A DNA stretch of 58,476 nucleotides from CAWDNM01 sp964521195 (GTDB lineage: Bacteria > Actinomycetota > Coriobacteriia > Anaerosomatales > JAAXUF01). The stretch spans positions 1 to 58,476 of the forward strand of contig CAZFRE010000010.1 in NCBI GenBank assembly GCA_964521195.1. The letters are read 5' to 3'. Shown piece after piece: positions 45,636 through 55,055 of this stretch; positions within the stretch are counted from its first letter, which is position 1, and the number at the start of each line of letters is the position of its first letter. The notes below the pieces were generated by a model that was given only the letters and a program-made list of their open reading frames with translations, was not told the DNA's origin and did not search any database. A program made the translations under genes and the position numbers.

Positions 45636-46745
45636 CTACTGCTCCGGCGTGCCGGTCGATACAGCGTAGAGCACTTCCGAGCCCACCGGCACGATGCTTC
45701 CCGCGACCGGCAGTTGCTGGATGACATCGCCGTCATCGACGTCCGCACTCGGTTGCTCGACAGGCACCGCGGTGAGCCCCGCCGCCTCGATCGCGGCCTG
45801 GGCGTCCGCCGAGCTCTTGCCGGTGATGTCGGGGACGTCGACCGTGGACTCCGAGCCGAGCGAGATGACCAGTCCGACTATGCCGCCGGCGGCGGTCTTG
45901 GATCCGCCCGGAGGCATCTGGGTGATCACGACGCCCTTGGCGACCTTGGGGTCTGCCTGGCGGTAGGTTTCGATGCTCAGGCCGGCGGACTGCAGCGCCG
46001 AGACCGCATCGGATTCCTTCTTGCCGACCACGTTCGGCACCGTGACCGCCTTCGTGGGCTTTCCGAGTGACACGACGTACGAAACGGTGGAGCCGGGGCT
46101 GACCGAGGCGCCGGCGGCCGGACTCTGAAGGACGATCTTGCCCTTGGACACCGTGTCGCTGTACGCCTTCTGCGCGGCCGACTTCAGCCCGGCCTTCTTG
46201 ATCGCCGCGTCCGCGTCGTCCTGCGTCTTGCCCTCGATGTCGGGGACCTTCACCTTCTCGGGGGCCTCGCCCTTCGAGACCACGTAGACGACGGTCGCAC
46301 CCACTTCGACCTTCGAGCCGGCCTGCGGCACCTGTCCGCCGATGCTGCCCTTCGCGACGTCGCTCGAGTACTGGTCGACCTGCATGGGCAGAAGCCCCAG
46401 CCCGGCGATCGTGGACGACGCCTCGTCAGCGGAGAGCTTCGAGACATCCGGCACGGAGATCGAACCGAGCGCCGCGGCGATGGTCATGTCGACCGGCTCG
46501 CCCTCGCGCAGGCGTTCGTTCGCGGCCGGGCTCTGCTCGAAGACCTGTCCGGGCGGAATCGCGGTCGTGTACATCTTCCGGGTCGCGCCGAGCTTGTAGC
46601 CGGCGTCTTGCAGGGTTCGGATCGCCTCGTCTGCCGGCATGCCGACGACATCCGGGACCTTGGGGCCGCAGCCGCTCAGGATCCCGACCAGCAACACGCC
46701 GACAAGCAGTGCGACGCCGATCCGGACGAACCGCGTGATGCGCAT
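45636..46745 (-). CDS. Lipoprotein with five PASTA domains
   Basis: 369 residues from ATG 46745. Lipoprotein signal ending in GILSGC at residue ~26, then five PASTA repeats (VPDVVGMPADEAIRTLQDAGY; VPDVSKLSADEASSTIAGLG; VPDIEGKTQDDADAAIKKAG; VPNVVGKKESDAVSALQSAG; VPDITGKSSADAQAAIEAAG). No kinase or transpeptidase part. It can bind peptidoglycan or muropeptide outside the membrane and so could compete with, or scaffold, PknB, whose ectodomain has four such repeats. Also possible: a scaffold for the amidase encoded next. Confidence 0.93.
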   Translation of the reverse strand: MRITRFVRIGVALLVGVLLVGILSGCGPKVPDVVGMPADEAIRTLQDAGYKLGATRKMYTTAIPPGQVFEQSPAANERLREGEPVDMTIAAALGSISVPDVSKLSADEASSTIAGLGLLPMQVDQYSSDVAKGSIGGQVPQAGSKVEVGATVVYVVSKGEAPEKVKVPDIEGKTQDDADAAIKKAGLKSAAQKAYSDTVSKGKIVLQSPAAGASVSPGSTVSYVVSLGKPTKAVTVPNVVGKKESDAVSALQSAGLSIETYRQADPKVAKGVVITQMPPGGSKTAAGGIVGLVISLGSESTVDVPDITGKSSADAQAAIEAAGLTAVPVEQPSADVDDGDVIQQLPVAGSIVPVGSEVLYAVSTGTPEQ

Positions 46746-46805
46746 CGGTGACTCCTCTCAGGGTGCAGACAACAGAGAATCTGCCCATTCCGTGGCCGTG
46801 CAGTG

Positions 46806-47381
46806 CTACGGACTCGAAGATGGCGCGGTCGAAGGGCGCAACGCGCCGCCGAAGTCGTGGACCAGCCATGGTGCACCGGCGTTGTCGCGGGTCACGACGA
46901 AGTCCGTGTCCGCCGGTGGCTCGCCCGGCCCCGGCACGTAACGCACGTCGACGACGACGAGCTGGTGGGGCGGATGCCCGAAGTGCTCGGCGTATAGCTG
47001 TGCGAACGCCCGCTCGTCGTTGATGTAGCGCCCCGGCGAGAGCACCGCGGTCACGCTGGCCGTCCGCCAGCCGCCGATCTCGCGTTTCCAGCTCTTCGCG
47101 CGCACCTCCGCGCGGCGGTACGAGGTCATCAGCGCGGCAGCAGCGGTCGCATCACGGCTCGCGAGCGCCCGCACGTACTCGAGCGCGACCTTCTTGGCGT
47201 TCGCGACGTCGAGGCGGTTGGCGCGTGCGACCGCCGAGACGGGCACGGTCCGCACGTCGTCACTGTCGCCCACGGGAGTGACCGCCGGCGCGCATCCGGC
47301 CGCTGTCCCGCCTGCCGAGAGCGCGGCTGCCAGCGCGAGGGCGAGCGCGAAGGCGCGGGGACTGGGCGCGCTGCCGGTCAC
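46806..47381 (-). CDS. Lipoprotein of unknown function
   Basis: 191 residues from GTG 47381, 12 bp after the flippase stop. Lipobox GGTAAGC near residue 30. The mature part (VANAKKVALEYVRALASRDATAAAALM .. WRTASVTAVLSPG .. WLVHDFGG) resembles small NTF2/DUF4440-like extracytoplasmic folds, a guess from pattern. Part of the flippase-lipoprotein-PASTA-amidase run on the minus strand. Confidence 0.8.
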   Translation of the reverse strand: MTGSAPSPRAFALALALAAALSAGGTAAGCAPAVTPVGDSDDVRTVPVSAVARANRLDVANAKKVALEYVRALASRDATAAAALMTSYRRAEVRAKSWKREIGGWRTASVTAVLSPGRYINDERAFAQLYAEHFGHPPHQLVVVDVRYVPGPGEPPADTDFVVTRDNAGAPWLVHDFGGALRPSTAPSSSP

Positions 47382-47393
47382 GGATGCCGCCTC

Positions 47394-48869
47394 CTACCTC
47401 ATGCCGGCACGGACCGCGTCGACGTCGTCGCGCGTCAGCCCCTTGCTCGCGAAGAGCAACGCGGCGAACGCCAGGCTCGCGACGACGTAGTAGCCGATGA
47501 GCGGGAGTCCGGGCCCCACGCGCACGAAGAAGCCCGCGGCCCCGACCACGACAGCGGGCAGTCCCAGCCGCAGCAGCGTCTCGAACGTCGGGAACGTGAT
47601 CTTGTCTCGGAAGGCGACGAACGCGATCACGCTGGCAGCCACGAACACGGACGCGGCCGGCAGCGCGGCGCCGGTGACACCGAGCCGCGGCACGAGCAGC
47701 GCGGCCACGGCCACCTCCGTGACGACGAGCCCGATCGCCACCGGCAACACCGTCCACCCGCGTCCCTCGAGGATCGCGACGGGGGCGAGCGTGATGCCCA
47801 GCATGCCCAGCGAGGTTCCGACGATGAGCACGACAAGCACCGGCCCGCCACCGGTGTAGCGGTCCGAGAAGATCGTCTGCAGAAGCGCGGTCGCCGTCGG
47901 GACGACCATCGCGATGCACCACACACCCGCGGCGAACAGCAGGCGCGTGGCCTGCGTGATGTAGTGGCGCTGGCGCGCGAGGTCTCCTCGGCGTTGTGCG
48001 TCGCTGTAAGCCGCGTAGATGCCGGTGACGATGCCCGAGGAAAGCGCGAACGGGACCTGCGCCACGAGATTCGCCGCATGGAAGTAGCCGGCGTCGGCCG
48101 GGGGCAGCATCGCCTTGACGAGCCACAGCGCCGAGGAAAGCACGAGCGACTGCGCGGCGAACAGCACCGCCGGCATGATCGAGCCGGCGAGCACGCCACC
48201 CTTGGTCGCCTCGGCGAAGCCCTCGTCCTCCTCGGCGACGGCGTGCACCGTGCCGCCGACCAGCTTGCGGCCGCGGAAGGCGACCAGGATGAGGATGAGG
48301 ACGAGCGCCAGCCCGCCGATCGACGCCGCTATCCCGCCCATGACCGCGCCGAGCACCGCCAGGCCGGAGCCCACGAACAGCACCGTCGCAGCGAGCTTCA
48401 CGAGCGAGTAGGTCGTGCTGGTCAGCGACTGGAGCCCGTAGGACTGCGTGCCGATGAGCACCGCCCAGAACAGCGTGTAGAGGCCGAAGAGCGGGATGTC
48501 GATCGCGGCGACTCGGAACAGCCCCGCGGTCTCGGGCTGGCCGAAGACGTTCGCGAGCAGGGGTGCGGCGGCGGCGAGGAGCGCGCTCAGGCCGATGGCG
48601 ATCGCGAGCTGACCGAGGACGTACGTGCGCGGCACGAGCGGCCGGTCGCTCTCGCGGTCGACGACGCGGATCACCCACGGCGGCAGCCCCTCGGCGACGG
48701 CGAGCTCGAGCCACGAGAGCACGGTGAGCACCGTGGCGAACAGGCCGAACGACGCAGGGCCGAGCGAGCGTGCGAGGTAGACGTTGAGCGCATAGCCGAG
48801 CGCCACGGTGACGATGCGCGTCGCCGTGAGCATCACGCTGCCTTTGGTGAGCGAGGTCGCCTTCGCCAC
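47394..48869 (-). CDS. Polysaccharide/lipid-linked glycan flippase (MOP superfamily, Wzx-like)
   Basis: 491 residues from GTG 48869 (GGAG upstream). Begins VAKATSLTKGSVMLTATRIVTVALGYALN, the classic MOP flippase start, then 14 predicted TM helices with Arg-Ser-Leu-Gly (YLARSLGPASFGLFATVLTVLSW) in loop 1. It translocates an undecaprenyl-linked oligosaccharide or similar substrate; type cannot be told. Divergent from the acetyltransferase-like gene. Confidence 0.9.
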   Translation of the reverse strand: MAKATSLTKGSVMLTATRIVTVALGYALNVYLARSLGPASFGLFATVLTVLSWLELAVAEGLPPWVIRVVDRESDRPLVPRTYVLGQLAIAIGLSALLAAAAPLLANVFGQPETAGLFRVAAIDIPLFGLYTLFWAVLIGTQSYGLQSLTSTTYSLVKLAATVLFVGSGLAVLGAVMGGIAASIGGLALVLILILVAFRGRKLVGGTVHAVAEEDEGFAEATKGGVLAGSIMPAVLFAAQSLVLSSALWLVKAMLPPADAGYFHAANLVAQVPFALSSGIVTGIYAAYSDAQRRGDLARQRHYITQATRLLFAAGVWCIAMVVPTATALLQTIFSDRYTGGGPVLVVLIVGTSLGMLGITLAPVAILEGRGWTVLPVAIGLVVTEVAVAALLVPRLGVTGAALPAASVFVAASVIAFVAFRDKITFPTFETLLRLGLPAVVVGAAGFFVRVGPGLPLIGYYVVASLAFAALLFASKGLTRDDVDAVRAGMR

Positions 48870-49015
48870 GTGCGCTCCACGTCCGTCCGGTCGGGGGACA
48901 TCCCGCTGGGCTGCTCGGCCGGGTACCACTCTAGCCGACCCGCCGCGCGGTCGCATCGGTCGCCCGCGCGGACCGCCGCCTTGTTCCGCCGCGTTTGCGC
49001 TGGTACAACAGGTGC

Positions 49016-50182
49016 ATGGGGACCACCATCGCCACCATCAGCACCGCGCCGGAGTTCGCCGCGCTCAACCGCGAGTGGAACGGCGTGCTGACGGCGTCAC
49101 GCACCGACTCGCCCTTCCTGCGCCACGAGCTGCTGCAGCTGTGGTGGGAGGTGTTCGGCGAGGGCCGTTCGCTCCACGTGCTCACCTGCCGGGACGACGC
49201 GGGCGCACTGCTCGGCGCGCTGCCCATGTACGAGGAGGCGCGGCGGCCGATGCTCAAGGCTCGCGTGATGCGGCTGCTTGGCGACGCGCGGGCGGGGGCG
49301 ACGGGGCTCGGGCCGTTCGCGCTGGCCGAGGCCGAGGCCGAGGTGCTGGACGCCTTCGCGCAGCACCTGCGCGAGCACTGCGATTGGGACGTGCTCGACT
49401 GGCGCTTCGTCGACGCGTCCGCGCCGCTGTTCGAGCGCACGCTCCACGGCCCGTCCGGCTCGTGCGCGATCCGCAACGACGTGCACGCGACGCCGGTCGT
49501 GAACCTGCCCGACGATTTCGAGCGCTACCTCATGGAGGTGCTCCCCGCCAAGAAGCGCGAGAGTCTGCGGCGTTGCCGCCGGCGCACCGAGGCCGCAGGC
49601 GCGGTGGTCGAGATCGTCGATGACCCCGCCCAGCTCGAAGCCGCGCTCGAGGACGGCTTCCGCCTGTTTCGGGAGCGCATGCGCGTCGTGGTCGAGTCCG
49701 ACTTCGAGATCTCATCGGACTCCCACGAGTTCTCGTGCCGCGTCGCAGCTCAGCTGCTCGAGCAGAGAAGGCTCCGGCTCGGCTTCCTTGTCGCCGAGGG
49801 AAAGCGGATCGCCTACGCGCAGCTGTTCCGGTATGGCGACACGCTGTATGCGATGCGCAGCGGGTTCGACCCCGAGTGGGGCCGCCTCGAGGTCCTCAAA
49901 GCGCTCAACAGCCACATGATCGAGCGCGGAATCGTCGAGGGATGCCGGCGGCTCGACCTCGGGCTGGGCGACCAGGCCTACAAGCAGGGGTGGGGAGTCG
50001 CCGAGACCCGCCGCTTCTCCGACGTCCGTGTCTACTCGGGATCGGTCGCCTCGGCCGCGTGGCAAGCGGCGACCTCGATGGTGGACTGGGGCGTCGACGC
50101 CGCTCTCGCCGCGCCGGAGGGTGTGCGCAAGCCGCTGCTCGGCGCAGGGAAGCGCGCGCGTCGGATGCTCGGCGGCCGGTAG
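49016..50182 (+). CDS. GNAT/FemAB-like acyltransferase (BioF2-type)
   Basis: 388 residues from ATG 49016 (AGGTG upstream). The family of Acetyltransf_6/BioF2 or CelD-like proteins: duplicate GNAT folds, with EWNGVLTASRTDSPFLRHELL, LPAKKRESLRRCRRRTEAAG and RLDLGLGDQAYKQGWGVAETR as the most conserved spots. Often involved in polysaccharide or peptidoglycan modification, which fits the flippase next to it; substrate unknown. Confidence 0.85.
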   Translation: MGTTIATISTAPEFAALNREWNGVLTASRTDSPFLRHELLQLWWEVFGEGRSLHVLTCRDDAGALLGALPMYEEARRPMLKARVMRLLGDARAGATGLGPFALAEAEAEVLDAFAQHLREHCDWDVLDWRFVDASAPLFERTLHGPSGSCAIRNDVHATPVVNLPDDFERYLMEVLPAKKRESLRRCRRRTEAAGAVVEIVDDPAQLEAALEDGFRLFRERMRVVVESDFEISSDSHEFSCRVAAQLLEQRRLRLGFLVAEGKRIAYAQLFRYGDTLYAMRSGFDPEWGRLEVLKALNSHMIERGIVEGCRRLDLGLGDQAYKQGWGVAETRRFSDVRVYSGSVASAAWQAATSMVDWGVDAALAAPEGVRKPLLGAGKRARRMLGGR

Positions 50183-50214
50183 CGGCCTGAGGTGACGGCG
50201 TCGCCCGAACGCAC

Positions 50215-50246
50215 GTGAGGCGCGGCTCCGGGGTGCCACGCCTCAC
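50215..50246. terminator. Bidirectional terminator between convergent genes
   Basis: GTGAGGCG ... CGCCTCAC outer stem (8 bp) with inner GGC/GCC pairs around a TCCGGGGT loop, between the acetyltransferase-like gene and pknB. Confidence 0.7.
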
Positions 50247-50273
50247 GGCTGATCTGCGTTCTGCTCGGCGGCG

Positions 50274-52145
50274 CTATGGAGCCGAGGGGTCGTCCCCGTC
50301 GATCTCGAGTGTCACCGTCGTGCCCGGCGCGACCATCTTGCCGGCCGCGGGGAGCTGCCCCGCGACGACGCCGGTGTTCGAGACGTTGTTGTAGGTGAAC
50401 TCGACTTCGAGCCCGGCATCGGTCAGCTTCTCTTGCGCGACGTCGGGGGCATCTCCCTTGACGTCGGGCACCTTGACCAGCGGCGGGCCGGTGGAAACGT
50501 CGATCGTGACGCTGCTGCCTTTGGGGTACGAGCCGCCGGCCGACTTGCTCTGCGAGATGACGTAGCCTTCCTTGACCGAGCTGCTCGGCGATGTCGTGAC
50601 CTTCACCTTGAAGCCCGCGTCCTTGAGCTTGTTCGTCGCCTTGCTCTGGCTCATACCCTCGACGTCGGGCATGACGACGTTCTCGGTGCCGAGGGACAGT
50701 ACGTAGCTCACTGTGGTCCCGCGCGGGACCTTCGTGCCCTTCTCGACGTCCTGGCTCACGACACTGCCTGCGTCGATGTCGGGATCGAAGGTCGAGGACG
50801 CGACGCGGCTCTCGAGTCCGGCATCCTGGAGTGCGGTGTCGGCCTCAGCCTGCGTGAGCTTGACGATGTTGGGCACCTCGACGAGGTCGGGACCCTTGCT
50901 CACCACGATGTTGACCGCGGTGCCCCTCTTCGACGGGATGCCCGCGAGGGGGTTCTGTTCGATGATGTCGCCGACGGGTGCCTCGTCGTCGAACTTCTGC
51001 TCCACGGTGCCGAGCACGAAGCCGCTCTCCTCGAGGATCGTCGTCGCGGTCGCACGGTCCATACCCACAACGTCGGGGATCGGCTTCATCGATACGCCGA
51101 GCAGACCCATGCCCCACGCGATGCCAAGGCCGGCGAGCACGAGCGCGACCACCAGCACGATCCACGGCCACACGGGCTTCTTCTTCGCGACGGTGCGGCC
51201 GACCGGTCCCTGCGAGTAGCCGACCGAGGGCATCACGGCGGTCTGCTCGGCGGGGGCATACGCGCCTCCGGCGCCTACCGCGGCCCCGGCAGCAGCAGCG
51301 GCTCCGTAGCCTGCGAGCGGGCCGACCGGCTGCCCCTGGATGACCTTCATCAGGTCGCGGCGCATCTCGTCGGCCGAGGTGTAGCGGTCCTCGGTGTGCT
51401 TCTGCATCGCGCGGACGATGACGGCCTCGAGGTTCTTGTCGATGTCGGGGTTCAGGGCACTCGGGCGCGGCGCGGCCTCATTGACCTGTTTGAGCGCGAC
51501 GGCGACGGGCGTGTCGGCGTCGAACGGGACGTTGCCCGTTGACGCCTCGTAGAGCACGACTCCGAGCGAGTACAGGTCGCTCACGCTCGTGAGCGGTTTG
51601 CCCTGCGCCTGCTCGGGCGAGACATAGTGCGCGGTGCCGAGCACCGAGCCCGTCTGCGTCATGGTCGAGTTGCCCGCACGCGCGATGCCGAAGTCCATGA
51701 CCTTCACGGTGCCATCGGGCTGCACCATGATGTTGTGCGGCTTGATGTCGCGATGAATGATGTCGTAGCCGTGGGCCGCCGTGAGCGCCGAGCAGACCTG
51801 TGCGCCGATCTCCGCGACACTTCTGGACGGCAGTGCGCCCTTCTGCTCGATGATCGTCTTGAGGTCCGTGCCGCGCACGTACTCCATGACGATGTAGTAC
51901 GTGTCGCCGTCCTGGCCCCAGTCGTACATGTTCACGATGTTGGGGGACACCAGGTTCGCGGCCGCCTGCGCCTCCTGGCGGAAGCGCTGTGCGAAAGCCG
52001 GGTCCGATGCGTAGCGCGGGTGCATGACCTTGACCGCGACGGTGCGGCCGAGCGTCTCGTCGACGGCCTTGTACACGTCGGCCATGCCGCCCGTGCCGAT
52101 CTTCTCCGTTGCGCGGTACCTGCGACCGAATACCATTTCTTCCAC
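50274..52145 (-). CDS. pknB: Ser/Thr protein kinase PknB with four PASTA domains
   Basis: 623 residues; GTG 52145 (GGGGG 6 bases upstream) or ATG 52136. Kinase: GTGGMADVYKA (17-27), Lys39, Glu58, HRDIKPHN with Asp133, DFG Asp151. TM at ~331-353 (WIVLVVALVLAGLGIAWGM). Ectodomain of four PASTA repeats (PDVVGMDRATAT; PNIVKLTQAEAD; PDVEGMSQSKAT; PDVKGDAPDVAQ). The sensor kinase of actinobacterial cell-wall growth, binding muropeptide or lipid II. It has its own promoter region since a terminator precedes it. Confidence 0.97.
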   Translation of the reverse strand: MEEMVFGRRYRATEKIGTGGMADVYKAVDETLGRTVAVKVMHPRYASDPAFAQRFRQEAQAAANLVSPNIVNMYDWGQDGDTYYIVMEYVRGTDLKTIIEQKGALPSRSVAEIGAQVCSALTAAHGYDIIHRDIKPHNIMVQPDGTVKVMDFGIARAGNSTMTQTGSVLGTAHYVSPEQAQGKPLTSVSDLYSLGVVLYEASTGNVPFDADTPVAVALKQVNEAAPRPSALNPDIDKNLEAVIVRAMQKHTEDRYTSADEMRRDLMKVIQGQPVGPLAGYGAAAAAGAAVGAGGAYAPAEQTAVMPSVGYSQGPVGRTVAKKKPVWPWIVLVVALVLAGLGIAWGMGLLGVSMKPIPDVVGMDRATATTILEESGFVLGTVEQKFDDEAPVGDIIEQNPLAGIPSKRGTAVNIVVSKGPDLVEVPNIVKLTQAEADTALQDAGLESRVASSTFDPDIDAGSVVSQDVEKGTKVPRGTTVSYVLSLGTENVVMPDVEGMSQSKATNKLKDAGFKVKVTTSPSSSVKEGYVISQSKSAGGSYPKGSSVTIDVSTGPPLVKVPDVKGDAPDVAQEKLTDAGLEVEFTYNNVSNTGVVAGQLPAAGKMVAPGTTVTLEIDGDDPSAP

Positions 52146-52245
52146 GTTGTGCCCCCGTGCTCATCACCTGCGGGAACGATTCCCTGCCGACATTCTAGAC
52201 CACCGACGCGCGCGGCACGCTGTTCGTACCGCTGTGTTGCCTCAG

Positions 52246-52277
52246 CGTTGTTCCGGGCTTGCGAGTGCCCGGCAACG
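52246..52277 (-). terminator. Terminator after SEDS-PBP gene
   Basis: CGTTG-CCGGGC / GCCCGG-CAACG two-part stem with an AA bulge and 8-nt loop, located just after the stop at 52290 on the minus strand; ends the fha-pp2C-rodA/pbp unit before pknB. Confidence 0.7.
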
Positions 52278-52289
52278 TCTTGGGTGCTC

Positions 52290-55043
52290 CTACTTCTTCT
52301 TCTGCGCGGAGAGCGCCGCCTCCAACACGGGCTTCGCTGCGGGCGCTGCGACCTGTCCGCCCACACCTCCGCCCTCGATCATGATCGCCATCGCGACCTT
52401 GGGCTTCTCGGCGGGCGCGAACGCGATGAACCACGCGTTGGTCGCCTTGCCCTTGCCGACCTCGGCGGTGCCTGTCTTGCCTGCTACGCGGGTGCCGCTG
52501 ATTCGCGCGCGCCACCCCGAGCCGCCCGTGACGACCTTCTCCATGATGCCGGCGACGGTCTTTGCGGTGGCGGCATCGGTCGCCCGCGTCATGACCTGCG
52601 GGCGCGTGGTGCCGGCCGTGTCGCCCGTGTCCGTGAGGATCGAGTCGACGACGTAGGGCTTCATGACCTCGCCGCCGTTCGCGATCCCCGCCGAGACGAG
52701 CGCCATCTGCATGACGGTGGCCTGCGGGCCGGCCGGGCTGTCGTGCTCGCCGACCGGCTGGCCGACGCCCGCCCACGCGGTCTCCCAGGTCGTCATCTCG
52801 TCCGGGTCGGGCATGAGCGAGGTCTTCGCGCCGATCTCGTAGCCGTACTTCCGGTCGAACCCGAACGCGTCGGCCTGCTCCACGAGCGCATCGGGCCCTA
52901 TCTTCACCGCGAGCTGCGCGAAGACGGTGTTGATCGAACTCATGGTCGCCTTCTCGAGGTCGACCTTCCCGTAACTGCCGCCCTCGAAGTTGGTGACCGG
53001 CGCCCCGCCGATCTCCATCGAGCCCGGACCCAGGAAGGTGTCGCTCGGCTTCGCGGTCCCGGTGCCGAGAGCGCCGGTGAGCGTCACGACCTTGAACGTC
53101 GAACCGGGTGCGAAGAGCGCGTTGCGCGCGCGGTCGATGAGGGGCGAATCGGGATCCGTGGAGAGATCCTCCCAGTCCGAGTCGACCTTGCCCGGGTCGT
53201 AGCCCGGGTTCGCGGCGGAGGCCAGCACCGCGCCGGTGCGCGGGTCGATGACCACGCACGCACCGTCCCGCGAGCCGAGTGCCTTCTCGGCGGCCTTCTG
53301 GACGCGGCTGTCGATCGTGAGCACCACGTCGTTGCCGGGAACCGTGCGCCCCGCAGCCGCGTCGATCACGTCGCTCCAGTCCGAGAAGGCGCGCTTGCCG
53401 CCGGCGAGGACGTCGTTCTCGGCGGCCTCGATACCGGCGCGGCCGTAGCGCGTCGAGTAGTAGCCGACCGTGTGGGCCGCGAACGAGCGCTTGGGGTAGC
53501 GGCGCTCGTAGGTGCCGCGGCTGACGCGCTCGGACTCGGCGAGCACGACGCCGTCGCGCGTGAGGATCGAGCCTCGGTCGGCCTTCGCCTGCGCGGCGAG
53601 GCCTCGCGTGTTCGCAGCGTGGTTCTGGAGCGTGCGCGCCTGCACGACCTGGATCCACGTCAGGTTGACGATGAGCGCGGCCATCAGCAGCGCGAGCGCG
53701 GTCATGATGCCGGTGAGCCGGCGTCCGAGTGCGAGCCGTCCCAGCACCCCGAGGTCGGCCGAGGTCGCCTCGATCGCCACCTCGACGCCGGTCCCCTCGT
53801 CGCCCGCGCGAAGCAGCAGTGCGAGCGCGATGAAGCTCGAGAGCAGCGACGAGCCGCCATAGCTCATGAACGGCAGCGTCACACCGGTCAGCGGGATGAG
53901 CCGCGTCACCCCGCCGATGATGACGAACGCCTGGATGGTGATCGCAGCGACGAGGCCGACCGCGGTGAAGGCGGCCATGTCGGTCTTGGCGCGCGCCGCG
54001 GTCGCGAAACCGCGCACCGCGAACACGAGGAAGCACAGCACGATCGCCGCGGCGCCCAGAAGCCCGAGTTCCTCACCGATCGCCGAGAAGATGAAGTCGG
54101 TCGAGACGAAGGGGATGCGCGTGGGCATCCCCATCCCGAGACCGACGCCGGTGAGTCCGCCTGCGGCGAGCGCGAACAGCGACTGCACGAGCTGGTAGCC
54201 TTTGCCCGCGGCGTCGGCGAATGGGTGCAACCAGATATCGATGCGGGTGCGGACGTGGCTGAAGAGGAAGTACGCCGTAGTGGCGCCGGCGGCGAAGAGC
54301 AGGAGCCCCACGACCACGTAGGCGGCCCGCCCGGTGGCGGCGTAGAGCATGAGCAGGAAGATCGCGAAGAACAGCAGCGACGAGCCAAGGTCACGCTCGA
54401 ACACGAGCACGACGAGCGAGAGCGCCCACATCATCAGCAGCGGGCCGAGGGTGCGCGGCTCGGGCAGCCGGATACCGAGCACGCGCCGCGTCGAGACCGA
54501 CAGCAGCTCGCGGTTCTCGGCGAGGTAGGCTGCGAGGAAGAGCACGATGAGCACCTTGGCGATCTCGCCCGGCTGGAAGCCGAAGCCCCCGAAACGGATC
54601 CAGAGCTTGGCGCCGTTGATCTCTCGGCCGATCACCGCCGGGAGCAACAGGAGCGTGAAGCCGCTGATCATCAGGGTGTACTTGTAGCGTGCGAGGCGCT
54701 CGAGCGATGGTACCGCGATGAGGGTTGCGACGAGCGCCGCCACGCCGATGAAGAGCCACATGACCTGGGACGCCGCGAGGGTGGGGTCGAGCCGGGTCAC
54801 GACGGCGAGCCCCACGCCGGCAAGCACGAAGACGACCGGCAGGAGGCCCGGATCGGCGTTCTTCGCGAAGCGCCGCACGGCGAGATGAGCGATGACGAAT
54901 GCGAGCAGCAGCGCGCCGGGGACGTAGAGCGAGCTCACGTCGAACGCCTTGGCCTTCTGCGCGTCGACGAGCGCGAACACGAGGAGCACCGGCGGCGCGG
55001 CCGCCAGCAGGAGCAGCAGTTCGGTGCTTCGGCGGGATGACAT
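52290..55043 (-). CDS. SEDS glycosyltransferase (RodA/FtsW) fused to class B penicillin-binding protein
   Basis: 917 residues in one uninterrupted frame. Residues 1-420: SEDS polymerase with 10+ TM helices and signatures FERDLGSSLLFF (catalytic Asp), FIFSAIGEELGLLG and LPFMSYGGSS. After a short cytosolic linker comes a TM (GIMTALALLMAALIVNLTWIQVV), then the bPBP pedestal and transpeptidase domain with APGSTFK (~648, Ser nucleophile), SINT (~702) and GKTGTAE (~858). In most actinobacteria rodA/ftsW and pbpA are separate adjacent genes at this locus. Here they form a fixed 1:1 polymerase-crosslinker. A frameshift artefact is unlikely because the linker reads as normal protein. Confidence 0.96.
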   Translation of the reverse strand: MSSRRSTELLLLLAAAPPVLLVFALVDAQKAKAFDVSSLYVPGALLLAFVIAHLAVRRFAKNADPGLLPVVFVLAGVGLAVVTRLDPTLAASQVMWLFIGVAALVATLIAVPSLERLARYKYTLMISGFTLLLLPAVIGREINGAKLWIRFGGFGFQPGEIAKVLIVLFLAAYLAENRELLSVSTRRVLGIRLPEPRTLGPLLMMWALSLVVLVFERDLGSSLLFFAIFLLMLYAATGRAAYVVVGLLLFAAGATTAYFLFSHVRTRIDIWLHPFADAAGKGYQLVQSLFALAAGGLTGVGLGMGMPTRIPFVSTDFIFSAIGEELGLLGAAAIVLCFLVFAVRGFATAARAKTDMAAFTAVGLVAAITIQAFVIIGGVTRLIPLTGVTLPFMSYGGSSLLSSFIALALLLRAGDEGTGVEVAIEATSADLGVLGRLALGRRLTGIMTALALLMAALIVNLTWIQVVQARTLQNHAANTRGLAAQAKADRGSILTRDGVVLAESERVSRGTYERRYPKRSFAAHTVGYYSTRYGRAGIEAAENDVLAGGKRAFSDWSDVIDAAAGRTVPGNDVVLTIDSRVQKAAEKALGSRDGACVVIDPRTGAVLASAANPGYDPGKVDSDWEDLSTDPDSPLIDRARNALFAPGSTFKVVTLTGALGTGTAKPSDTFLGPGSMEIGGAPVTNFEGGSYGKVDLEKATMSSINTVFAQLAVKIGPDALVEQADAFGFDRKYGYEIGAKTSLMPDPDEMTTWETAWAGVGQPVGEHDSPAGPQATVMQMALVSAGIANGGEVMKPYVVDSILTDTGDTAGTTRPQVMTRATDAATAKTVAGIMEKVVTGGSGWRARISGTRVAGKTGTAEVGKGKATNAWFIAFAPAEKPKVAMAIMIEGGGVGGQVAAPAAKPVLEAALSAQKKK

Positions 55044-55055
55044 CGGCGGCCGGCC

